DNA of 64,000 bases from Cryptomeria japonica. Lineage: Eukaryota; Streptophyta; Pinopsida; Cupressales; Cupressaceae. Shown in pieces: positions 21,030 through 31,311 of this stretch. Every line of letters begins with the position of its first letter. The stretch's first letter is position 1. Where the stretch lies: positions 245,451,218 to 245,515,217 of the forward strand of contig NC_081406.1 in NCBI RefSeq assembly GCF_030272615.1, written 5' to 3'. The notes under the pieces were generated by a model. That model was not told where the DNA came from, searched no databases, and was given only the letters and a program-made list of their open reading frames with translations. Made by a program: the position numbers and the translations under genes.

Positions 21030-21560
21030 TAATGTCCCCACTTTGAAATTGAATTTAATAATAAAATTAAAATATTAAAAATTAAATTAAAATATAAAAG
21101 AATATAATTAAACATAATTAAAATTTAATTAAGCTAATGAATGGTCAAAAGACACAAAATAAAGAGTTGTGACTCCCTCAAACATGAGATACAAAAGGGA
21201 GAAGAGAACCTCATTTGAAAGGGGATAATTTGGGAATCAGAAGTGCAGATCTGATTGTGAAAGGTTGTGTCCCTTTCAAAGGGCAGAAATAATGAAGAGT
21301 TGCACTTTTTCAAAAGGGTGCTAACGGTGAAAGGGTGTGTCTCTTGCCAAAGGGCATACATGATGAAGAGGTGTGACCCCTCCCTCACATTGAGAGGTAT
21401 AAAGGAAAGGAATCAAAGGCATTCAGTAACATCACCATCGATCAAGGAGAAGACAGCAATTTGATAATGATATCAACTGGAGTATAGATCGATCCTAATA
21501 AGAACAGCTATTACAGTAGACTGATTTATTGGCAGTCATTAGATTATATCAACAATATTG
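21030..21560 (+). mobile_element. possible LTR fragment with TATA box
   Basis: Starts near TAATGTCCCCACTTTG, followed by an AT-rich tract, GTGTGACCCCTCC-type repeats of the word AAAGGG..GTGTG (21170-21400) and a TATA-like GAGGTATAAAGGAAAGG at 21391. The order resembles the U3 of a Ty3/gypsy LTR, but no ends, PBS or partner were found. Confidence 0.3.
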
Positions 21561-22962
21561 GTAGCAGCAGATTGATATTTTGTATCCTACCGATGGAATT
21601 ATTTTTATTTATGATAATGCACAATCGAATACTGTCAAGAATAGAAGGCCAGTACATGGCATGTACTAATAAGCTATTCCAATTATTCCTACAGATCTAT
21701 ATCTGTATATATAGACTGATATAATATCAATAAGATTTATAATAATAAGAAATACAGATTTATGTGACAACTATACCTAATTTCTTTAAAACATATATCC
21801 ATTCATAATACATGAAAGATTACTATATTAATGGCCTATTCTTAGTTCATCATCTAATGGCTATGAGAGGATAGGTTGGTGTGTGTAGGGAAAGGCGAGT
21901 AAATGCAATCACAAGTGATGGTTAGCCCAAAACGGGTAGGGACGTAGTCCTAGGCCTTAAGGGAGCCTCCTTGTAGGTGGTGTTAGCACCCTACGACAGT
22001 AAATCCACATCCCTCATTAGGGTTAGGGAAGAAGTTAAGATGGGTGTAAATATAACAAATACTGAATGCATTATGAATAATAATTCATTCATTAATTTAG
22101 TAATATGAATTAAAACATAGTAATGCATAGTCATGTATGTCAACCTTTGGGAAACAAGCAGCCTCCTGATAGGAGACATTACAAAAGCTCTTCACAACTG
22201 ACTTCCGCACAACCTCAATATTAAATCTACTCACAAACCACCAATATTTGTTGCTTGTCAATTCACACTCCTTCCATGCCATCACTCATACATTTACACT
22301 CCTTCATATACAAGATTAATCATTAAAACCCTAAACTAGGTCGGCCACAAACAGAATGAACAATATTACACAAATTTGGCCACCATGACCAATAACAACA
22401 ATTGCGGTCCACTTCAAGTGATAAAGAGGACCCCGAAACATCATAACACATTCCTTCCAAACAATTGCAATGAACCCACACACGCTAATACATCTTCCGA
22501 AGTCGACATCAAATGAAATGTGTAAATAAACATTAAAACACATTAACTAGTCGACCCAAAAACAAATCTCCAATGCAAAGTTCACAATGCGGATCTACAC
22601 ATGCCAAGGTGAGACCCAAAACACTAACCAGAATCATCCTTCAAAGCAAACCTGGACCAAAAGAATATGATCTAATTACGAAACAACACCACAATCAACA
22701 GGAAACCAAACCAGCTAACAACACAAAACTCAGAGCATCATAACTCCACTTGCCAATCAAATCATCATTTGAAAACTAAATTTGAACACTGCACAAACCA
22801 CATGAACATGTCATCCAAACTATAGCACTTGAATCCACATATCCGAAAGCCACCAAGCATTCTCCGAACTTGTTCTAACAGACAACCTTACTATCAAAAA
22901 CATCAACAACCAACTATGTCATCCAAGCAATAGAGGACATGCAAATGTAATTGTGCAATATA
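21561..22962. other. intergenic, no gene recognised
   Basis: AT-rich with no coding motif. Its last five bases before element B (CACAA, 22963-22967) recur directly after it at 26917, so this sequence originally continued at 26922. Confidence 0.5.
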
Positions 22963-22967
22963 CACAA

Positions 22968-23916
22968 TGCTGAAATTAAATAGCTAGTTTGAATTATTTG
23001 ATGGCAAATATATATATTGTAATAACTTAAGTGATTACAATACTTGTAACTTGTAATAAAAAGGGCAGGCCCTATTTGGGCAATTGATTTAACTTGTAAA
23101 TTGTATATGGGTTCTAACCCATATGTAACTTGTAAATTCAAAATTATATCTTGGCACCAGAATATGCAAGGCCGACCAAGGTTTATTGTTGACATGAATT
23201 CATATATAAGTAAGATGACTTGAGGATCACAAATCATCAATCACAAGCAAATATATATCTCTCTACCTTATGTGATCTGCTTCCAGTTGCAATCATCATC
23301 ATCAGCAAAAGGATATTCATCAAGTGTGAGCGAACTTCAGCGAATTGGTTTCTTGTTGAAGCGAATCTGATCTAGGAGTGCAAATCTGTCCTAGGGCATC
23401 CAAACCTCATATACTCTATCGAATTTCTGTTCTTGTGGCTGGGCGAATTAGTATGGAATATGAGTTGTGAATCTACCTTATATCTGGGCGAACTATTAAT
23501 CATTCTGAGCTCCATTCCAGACCCGAATCTGATCACCATTGTGGAGCAGACTTGTGCCAATTATGGGCAACTATGTTGGGCGATATTGAGTTGTCTAACT
23601 CACTAATTTAGAGCAGCGATCATCCTCTTATGTGGTGTCAAAACCCTACTTGTGGGATCAGCGAATTAGGGCCTGCACATCAGTGATTTAGATTGGGCAA
23701 AGCTCTGCCCTAGATTGATGACTTAATCAGACAAGTGATCTGATCTTCATTGTACTTGTAATTTGCTCATGATTAAAGGATTTTGATCTGGACTTGATGT
23801 TGGGTTTTTCCTCCAAGAGGGAGGTTTTCCCAGGGTATTCTTGGTGTCTTGTCTCTTTTGTGTGATTGCTTTGTGTTATTTCTAAGTTATTCTAAATCTG
23901 ATCACTAAAATCAACA
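22968..23916 (+). mobile_element. 5' LTR of element B
   Basis: 949 bp, TGCTGAAATTAAATAGC to CTAAAATCAACA. It contains a TATA-like CATATATAAG near 23202, several GCGAA words (23329-23480 and later) and the copia U5 signature TTTTTCCTCCAAGAGGGAGG then TTTTCCCAGGG near 23806. Confidence 0.9.
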
Positions 23917-23932
23917 TGGTATCAAAGCTTGG
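23917..23932 (+). promoter_or_regulatory. primer binding site of element B
   Basis: TGGTATCAAAGCTTGG directly abuts the LTR end. It matches the initiator-tRNA PBS of copia elements except for A in place of G at one position (CAAAGC for CAGAGC). Confidence 0.85.
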
Positions 23933-23998
23933 TTCGTAAATAGTTGTGATCAAATTTATCAATTTTCAGTCTAACCTATTGTTCAAAGTTCAGTTTTC

Positions 23999-25243
23999 AT
24001 GGCTTCTTATCTTAGGACTGAAGATAGGTTGGAAGGTTCTGTCAACTACACTTCTTGGAAGGTCAGAATAATGATGGCCTTGAATGACCTTGCTGAATAT
24101 GTCAGTGAGGATGTTGTTGAACCTAGTGGCGAAGAAGAAAAGGAAGCTTGGAAGAAGGACTACCAAGCACGAAGGATAATAATAGACTCTGTCAAAGATC
24201 ATATTGTGACAAGCATCTCCAAAATGAAGACTGCAAAAGAAATGTTTAGCACTTCGGAAAAGATGTATGAGATCAACAACACCAGTCATATACTATCATT
24301 AAGGCAACAGCTTAATCACATCAAATTAGAGAAGGAAGAACTTGTAGCTGCTTACTTCATGAGGATCTCTGAGCTAAAGGATCAGCTCTCTATTGTTGGG
24401 AAGACTGTTGAAGATAGTGACCTAACTATGATGGCTCTAAATGGTCTTCCTCCATCATGGGAACCTTTTGTTCAAGGAATCAGTGCAAGAGCTGAGCTTC
24501 CTCAATTTGATCGATTTTGGGGAGATTGCATTCAAGAAGAATCACGCTTGACTGCTAAAGGAAAAATCAGAAGCCCTCATGACAATGTTCATCATGTCCT
24601 CTCAGCTAAGGAGGAAGGTGGCCATTGGAAGAAGAATAACTTCAAAAGAAATAGAGATTTCAGACCCTCTGCTCTTGATTCAAGGAAGAAGCCAAGGGAC
24701 TTGTCTCACATCTGATGTTTCCGATGTAACAAGTATGGTCACTTTGCAAAGGACTGTCAATCCCAGCTCGAGCAAGGAGAAGCAAACCTAAATGAAGTCT
24801 CAGAACAACAGAATAATGAAGATTTCCTCTTTGTCTCAGCCTTGTCAAGCAATGTTCAATCAGATAGTAACACGTGGTTGATTGACAGTGGTGCATCTAG
24901 ACACATCACAGGCTATCGGGAACATCTCTTAGATTTGTTGGAGAAGGAGTCCAACCTTCATGTGACTATTAGTGACGATGCTCGTTATGCAGTAAAAGGT
25001 TTTGGCTCTACTTCGTTAAAATTAGATTATGGTATTTCCCTTCATCTCAGTAATGTTTTGTTTGTACCTGGAATAAAAAGGAATCTAATCTCTATATCTG
25101 CTCTAGAAGATAAAGGTTATCAAGTTGTATTTTCTGAAGGAAGAGTTCTTGCATGGCCTAAGGAGTCCAACCTCAAATTAGCTTGTGCCATTGGGATTAG
25201 ATATGAAAGCCTATACAAGCTTTCAACTCTCACTTTCAATTAA
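23999..25243 (+). pseudogene. element B gag-protease ORF (one internal stop)
   Basis: Structural protein plus aspartic protease of element B. ATG 23999 opens a copia gag with the UBN2-type region (residues about 1-180; motifs NYTSWKVRIMMAL and LNGLPPSWEPFVQGI). It runs to TGA at 24713-24715. Reading on in the same frame gives a CX2CX4HX4C knuckle (CFRCNKYGHFAKDC) and, from about 24870, a retropepsin-like protease with the DSGA motif (WLIDSGASRHITG), ending at TAA 25241-25243. The only lesion is the TGA just before the knuckle; it differs from an Arg CGA by one C-to-T change. The protein ends where the GAG-pre-integrase region would begin, so the pol deletion is clean and placed after protease. 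Confidence 0.85.
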
Positions 25244-25650
25244 GGATATAGTTGATAGATTTTTAAACTATGCTATGGGTCCATTTCGTAAGTAAGAGTA
25301 AATCAACAAGTTTTATGAATTTATCACTTAGATAGGGATTAAAAGGGAGTTACATATTCCCCATAATCCTTAGTGAATGCATTATATTTAGTAAAGCTTA
25401 AACATATTGTTGTTTTCTAACCATTGATGTTGAAATCTGATTTACATCTAGCGTTGGATTTGAGGGGGTATGGCTAAACATTTGAATTCAAATCAGTTCT
25501 GAATTTATAATTGTTATATGATTATTACAAGGATATTCTTGATCATAATTCTATGTTTTATAATAAAACTAACATGTGTTCCTTGTTTCTTTAGAATATA
25601 CTTTGGCTAAGAGGGAGTTTTCAGCTCCTATGATACATTGTGTATATCTT

Positions 25651-25894
25651 CCACCCTCTGCGGAGTGCAAGGTGGGACCACCCTCTGTGGAGTGCAAGGT
25701 GGTAGTTTCTTTGAGGTATAATACCTCTCCCACCCTCTGCAGAGTGCAAGGTGGATCCATCCTCTGCGGGTGTGCATGATGGATATCATGGAAGGAATCC
25801 ATGACCGTATTCTTTGAATCCATCCTCTGCGGATGTGTATGATGGATATCTATGGTTGTATCTCAGATCTATCCTCTGTGGATGTGCATGATGG
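25651..25894 (+). repeat. hairpin repeat array, two unit types
   Basis: Six units. Units 1-3 (25651, 25678, 25730) read CCACCCTCTG...GCAAGGTGG; units 4-6 (25757, 25820, about 25869) read CCATCCTCTG...CATGATGG. Outer arms are complementary in both types: CCACC with GGTGG, and CCATC with GATGG. So a C-to-T change on one side is matched by G-to-A on the other. Units 4-6 are followed by GGATATCATG, allowing a further CATGAT/ATCATG stem. The array lies between the protease stop and the PPT. Confidence 0.8.
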
Positions 25895-25961
25895 ATATCA
25901 TGAAAGAAGTCCATGATGTGTTATTACAATATATGGTTACTCGCTATAATCCTCCCTAGCT

Positions 25962-25970
25962 AAGAGGGAG
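25962..25970 (+). promoter_or_regulatory. polypurine tract of element B
   Basis: AAGAGGGAG immediately precedes the 3' LTR (TGTTGAAATT). A near copy of the same phrase (GGCTAAGAGGGAG) occurs at 25606-25618, about 350 bp upstream, which could be a duplicated PPT region. Confidence 0.8.
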
Positions 25971-26916
25971 TGTTGAAATTAAATAGCTAGTTCGAATTGT
26001 TTGATGGCAATATATATTGTAATAACTTAAGTGATTACAATACGTGTAACTTGTAATAAAAAGGGCGGGCCCTATTTGGGCAATTGATTTAACTTGTAAA
26101 TTCTATATGGGTCCTGACCCATACGTAACTTGTAAATTCAAAATTATATCTTGGCGCCAGAATATGCAAGGCCGACCAAGGTTTATTGTTGACATGAATT
26201 CATATATAAGTAAGATGATTTGAGGATCATAAATCATCAATCACAAGCAAATATATATCTCTCTACCTTATGTGATCTGCTTCCAGCTGCAATCATCATC
26301 ATCAGCAAAAGGATATTCATCAAGTGTGAGCGAACTTCAGCGAATTGGTTTCTTGTTGAAGCGAATCTGATCTAGGAATGCAAATCTGTCCTAGGGCATC
26401 CAAACCTCATATACTCTACCGAATTTCTGTTCTTGTGGCTGGGCGAATTAGTATGGAATCTGAGCTGTGAATCTACCTTATATCTGGGCGAACTATTGAT
26501 CATTCTGAGCTCCATTCCAGACCCGAATCTGATCACCATTGTGGAGCAGACTTGTGCCAATTATGGGCAACTATGCTGGGCAATATTGAGTTGTCTAACT
26601 CACTAATTTAGAGCAGTGATCATCCTCTTCTATGGTGCCGAAACCCTACTTGTGGGATCAGCGAATTAGGGCCTGCACATCAGTGATTTAGATTGGGCAA
26701 AGCTCTGCCCTAGGTTGATGACTTAATCAGATATGTGATTTGATCTTCATTGTACTTGTAATTTGCTCATGATTAAAGGATTTTGATCTGGACTTGATGC
26801 TGGGTTTTTCTTCCAAGAGGGAGGTTTTCCCAGGGTATTCTTGGTGTCTTGTCTCTTTTGTGTGATTGCTTTGTGTTATTTCTAAGTTATTCTAAATCTA
26901 ATCACTAAAATAAACA
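25971..26916 (+). mobile_element. 3' LTR of element B
   Basis: 946 bp, TGTTGAAATTAAATAGC to CTAAAATAAACA. Colinear with 22968-23916 over its full length. Confidence 0.9.
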
Positions 26917-26921
26917 CACAA

Positions 26922-28009
26922 AACATAGACATTGTATTCAAAATCATAACACATAATCTTTACATACCGAAGGAATGCAAGGCATTCTTCCATTGAGACA
27001 AAACTCTTTTCGGCATAAATACTATTTCTTGCATATTGAAACTTCTACTATATCATCCTTTTGGAAACACTTCAACATCTCCACAATATCAGAACACATA
27101 AATACTCTTTCCTGCATATTGAAACTTCCACTAGACCATTCTTTCAACACCTTCACCAAACAACTCAACAATACCAGAACACTCACATAGTCACATCAAT
27201 GATAACACGGGACAGGTTGACATCAATGACAACACAGGACAGGTTCACATCAATGACAAAAAAGCACAACTACTCAAGTTTCCACTAGCCAAGTGATGAC
27301 TAGACAAAAGAGTAACAAAGCATTGAAGGGCCCATTGAAATCTAAAATACATGCCATTGAATTTCAAATGGCTGCCAATAGAGTGTGTTGCCGGTAGGCC
27401 AAAGCTACTAGCACCCAAACAAACAAAAAATTGCTTTTTGCTTTTTGATGAAAAAAACACAAACACAATAAAATCCCAAAATAGCAGCAAAAAAACTCTT
27501 TTTTTTTTTGTTTTTCTTTTTTTAAAATAAAAAATTCTTAATACAAATGCACAGAAGAAAATAAAAGATCTATCAACTGCCAAGGCAAGTCATATGACCT
27601 TACGTTGCATGTCAAGGGCTTTAAAAAATGCTTTTGTTGTAACTTCTCGAGTTTTTGAGAATTGATTGTCAATCGATGAGTTTTCAACCACTCCATATAC
27701 AATGATGATGTTTGTTTTGTTCCAAGCTGCTTTGAAGATTTGCAACCTACAAAATCTTCAATCAAACCCTTCAGATAAAATTTTGGTTACTTGACTTCAT
27801 GGTGTCCGATTTGGATGAAACAAAAATCTAACCTAACTCGCTTGACTTTTATGAATGCAATAGAATAGTCAACTTCTTTCTCAAAGGTCTCCTACAATAG
27901 GTGATGTGGAATCACTCAAATTTGCATAATTAGAAAACTTGGTAACTAAAAACTAAAACAATGTCCCAAGTTGAATTAAAGTGTAACTAAATTGTCATGC
28001 TATGATACC
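26922..28009. other. intergenic, with short tandem repeats
   Basis: No gene recognised. Two copies of an approximately 88-bp unit (TGCATATTGAAACTTC...) lie at about 27017-27190. A 25-bp unit (GGACAGGTTSACATCAATGAC) repeats at 27208-27260. A T-rich run lies at 27497-27523. ORFs here are incidental. Confidence 0.45.
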
Positions 28010-28010
28010 A

Positions 28011-28250
28011 TGTCAGATATTGTAAATATATGCAACATAAATTTTCCTAACAACACTAATCCAATACACAAACAAGATTGGAATAATAGCATAACATTCC
28101 AATATTTGTGTACAAAATATGTAAAACAAAAGAACGTGACTACAATAAATAAAATTTGGAAATGTAACAAGTGTTCCAAAGAAAAATAGTAGACCAAAGG
28201 ACTAATTCAATAATTTGGAGTATCTTGATGAGGAAAATGGGACATTTAAC
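28011..28250 (-). mobile_element. possible copia LTR remnant
   Basis: CTATGATACCA at 27999-28010 resembles a decayed PBS complement and is followed by TGTCAGATATTG, like the PBS-LTR junction at 54472-54490. No signature motif or second end was found, so this is tentative. Confidence 0.25.
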
Positions 28251-28929
28251 AACCATTGGGTAAGGAGATGAATGAGATAAAATTAAAATTAATCTCATCA
28301 ATCAATGGAGCTAACAAGAGTTGACATGCGTTCTTATTTCCTAATTTACCCAACTGAAGATTTTAATTACCCTAAATTCAAATCTACAGAAGACAGGACA
28401 GAATTACAGATATTAAAAATAGGTAAAATGCCACGTTGAGGTGGCATGCGGTTGGATGAGGCCAAGTGCAAATGCCAGGTGCATTTGACAGAAACGGTGC
28501 CATAGGCCATGCTATTAAGCCATTATTCTGTTTGGTGAATTCACCTAATCGGAAAAAACAATAATATATACTCTCCTAAGGAATTGTCATATAATAATAA
28601 TAACAGTGGCGGTCCCAAGAGCATGATGGGTTCAAATCCCCAGTGGTAAGGTAGCTGGTAACTCTATCAGAAAGACACACAGCAAGTTTGTAGCATGATA
28701 GTTACGAGGCACATTTCAGTGCGAAACAAATTTTGAAGCCTGAAGAACATGGTTTATGTTACAAGGTACATTTTCCTGTGGCCCCTATTTACAATCTTTA
28801 GAATATGACTCAAGCGTAAAATACACCTCGTTAGAGGTAACTTATAACCTCGCCCGAAAGAGAGAGGAAACGAAGCTCCGGCTAATAAATAATTAGGGCT
28901 ATTTGGAGAAAAAAGTAAAGTGCACTTAC

Positions 28930-29137
28930 CTGATTGTTGGCTCTCCTGAAAGCGCAAGGCAGCTGCGTGAATCGCTTCTTGTAAAGCCAAATTTTGCAAG
29001 CGGATATTGTCACAACTGACATTGCATCTCACTGCGAGTTTGTATCTCAGCTTAGGTGGATTTACATGAATACCACTTTGCCCGGGAAAATTCCATGGAC
29101 ATGTATTGGCGATAAAGATTACAGCGCCTATAGCCAT
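28930..29137 (-). CDS. candidate first coding exon of a host gene (partial, unknown product)
   Basis: Not recognised. ATG at 29135-29137 is the first Met after an in-frame TAG. The frame runs 69 codons to a strong splice donor, CAG|GTAAGT on the minus strand (boundary 28930/28929). The peptide starts MAIGAVIFIANTCPWNF and ends LQEAIHAAALRFQESQQS. The first 40 residues are rich in small, hydroxylated and basic residues with few acids, compatible with an organelle transit peptide, and the end is helical. No later exon is identifiable at lower coordinates, so the next intron may be long. It is the only sequence here that looks like single-copy host coding DNA. Transcription and product are unproven. 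Confidence 0.4.
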
Positions 29138-29486
29138 GATGGTTATGAGAAAGCACCTCTATGTGGCAACCTTCTGGTACTCTTTCTTGCGCTATCCATA
29201 CCTCTCCTATAAAAAAAATAATAAATAATTAAAAGTAAAAAAATCCCTTTCTAACACTTAAAAGAATTCAAAAGAATCTCCTTCCTATAAATTTATTAGG
29301 TATTTTTTTTTTTTTCAAATTTTGATACTTAAAAATTGTTTGTGATTTTAAACAAATGTCATGACGAGTATCTTTATGGTACCCTTTAGTATAATAATAA
29401 TAATAGTAATAGTAATGATATTATATATTTATATTATTTATATATTATGTACTAGTATAGCTATCTTTAGAAAAATATAAGTAAAG

Positions 29487-30571
29487 TGTTAGGAATCGGA
29501 AGGCAACTGAGGGGGGGCGGGGGGGGGGGGGGGATGAATCAGTTGTATATGAATTTCAACTCAACTATAACTTAATTAAACTTGATACTTAATATCGGTA
29601 AACCAAATTTATTAACGGTTAACAGATTAACAGTTAATATCAATACTGATGAAGCCTAAAGCATGAAACAAAAAGAGAAACAACATCCACAACACATAAC
29701 ATAGAGATTTTGACGTGGAAACCCTGTAAGGGGAAAAACCACGGTGGGAAACCTTACTCACAATCAGATGATACTACTGCAGATAGTATGTGTATACAAA
29801 TGGGGTCTGCACATGCAGAAAGGCCAACCGCCTAGAGCACACTGCTCAAATGGGAGTCGCAATGACTACAGTAGGATGGTTAAATCCTAGAATAATGTAC
29901 TGCTCAAAATAGCATCTCCAATGTTGGATTCCGTACTGGTTAAGCTCTGATAAACACCTTCAAACCTTCCTTGAACCTTCTCTATGGTTTGCTCATATGA
30001 TCTTCAATATTCGCGCATACCATGTTACAATACCATAACCTTACATACCATATCCCATATCTCATCAATTGAGATCTTACATATATACAAAACTTAAGAC
30101 CAAATGTGTAGGTTGGCTCCCTTAGAATATTACAATTGAATCAATTACAAATAAGTCAAGATGTGATGCATCATGTCGGCTCAATACATCTACAACAATA
30201 TCCAATCAATAAATCATCTCCATAATGTGTCGTGCTGATCTGGAATAGATAACGCATACCGGTCCATAACCTAGACCAATTTGTCGATAACAACAAATAT
30301 GTCAAGTCGATTAGACCAATAACTAGAACACCAAAACCAAGTATCCAAACCATGTCTTCGACATAATCAAGTGATCTACAGATGATAACAAGTCATCATC
30401 AATGTTGGTGAACCATATAACCTGTCGGTGAACAATATACCGGTGACTATGCATAAGTCACTGAACTTGCCGGTGAACACAATGTGTCGGTTCAACATAA
30501 CCATAGATCTCCAAAAGGATAAGTGTTGACATCAATGATAAAACTAATGCAACACATCCATAATACCAACA
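29487..30571 (-). mobile_element. solo copia LTR
   Basis: 1,085 bp, TGTTAGGAATCGG to AATACCAACA, flanked by perfect TAAAG duplications (29482-29486 and 30572-30576). It has the copia LTR signatures: a long G run then ATGAATCAGTTG (29510-29543), and CCCTGTAAGGGG / AAAAACCACGGTGGG near 29722. No internal sequence adjoins it. Confidence 0.9.
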
Positions 30572-30576
30572 TAAAG

Positions 30577-31082
30577 TACGTCAAAAGATATCATATTTGT
30601 TTATTATTCCACTTAAAAAATAATTATACTAGAACTTGCACCAGAAGGGGTGCAAGGATCACGTCAATAGAAAAATATTTGTAAGTTAATATGTTAGAAA
30701 GTAAAATTCAATTTGTACATATAAGATAATAAAACATTGTTTTAGACATAAAAGTTTACAGATCAGTAGATAAATAAAATATTAAATTTTACATTGTGAT
30801 GGAATTTCCCTTGACAGATCTGAATGCATAAATCTTTCTTGTAGAAAATTTGAAAACCTTAGTTCAAGAGCTTTTCAAATGTTGCATAGGAAAACAACAA
30901 GGCTTGACATAACATGCAACATAGAGAATGCACTTCATTCACAAAATAATAACATATAAAGGCTTCAGGTAAATATACTAAAATCTTTTTAGTGGCACAA
31001 AAATCTCAAAGCTTCAAGAAGATGGGTGGTCCTCTCTTTGCAAAGTCGATATATGAAAACAATATCCAATATTTTTTTACTT
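30577..31082. other. intergenic, no feature seen
   Basis: AT-rich, no coding motif or repeat recognised between the solo LTR and the small retroposed insert. Confidence 0.5.
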
Positions 31083-31105
31083 AACAAAGTCATGTTCTCT
31101 AATTA

Positions 31106-31289
31106 GTGGGTGCCTCTTGGGGTTTGTGATTTTTTGGTGTGTTGTTCTATTCTTTTTTTGTCTAGCTTTAGGTTTTTTGGTTGTTTATGGTCCTTAATGT
31201 TGGGTGTTCTCATAGCTCATGAGGCCCTCTTTTTTGTCGATTGGCTACTATGTAAGGGTTTGAGCCCTTTCCTAATTTTCTTAATCAGA
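31106..31289 (+). mobile_element. 5'-truncated LINE 3' end
   Basis: About 185 bp, T/G-rich, ending GGGTTTGAGCCCTTTCC...TTAATCAGA, which resembles plant L1 3' untranslated ends. It is flanked by a 22-bp direct repeat, ACAAAG(T/G)CATGTTCTC then TAATTA (31084-31105 and 31290-31311), with one mismatch. Long, variable target duplications of this kind are typical of target-primed LINE insertion. The family of the insert is an inference; the duplication is directly visible. Confidence 0.65.
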
Positions 31290-31311
31290 ACAAAGGCATG
31301 TTCTCTAATTA

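Larger units (their letters stand above)
22968..26916 (+). mobile_element. element B, gag-protease-only copia-like LTR retrotransposon
   Basis: Complete at both ends: LTRs 22968-23916 and 25971-26916, flanked by a perfect 5-bp duplication CACAA (22963-22967 and 26917-26921). PBS TGGTATCAAAGC follows the first LTR and PPT AAGAGGGAG precedes the second. The 2.05-kb interior encodes gag and protease only, then a hairpin repeat array. By my eye count the two LTRs differ at about 35 of 948 positions (about 96% identical), so this insertion is younger than E1 or A. It would need integrase and reverse transcriptase from another element. Confidence 0.9.

Noticed and set aside
27245..27583. 112-codon minus-strand frame
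   Set aside because: Its Lys/Phe-rich part comes from a T-rich run. No homology motif is visible.
28629..28639. GGTTCAAATCC, a perfect tRNA B-box
   Set aside because: No matching A-box, acceptor stem or cloverleaf can be built around it. It may be a decayed tRNA-derived SINE but cannot be supported.
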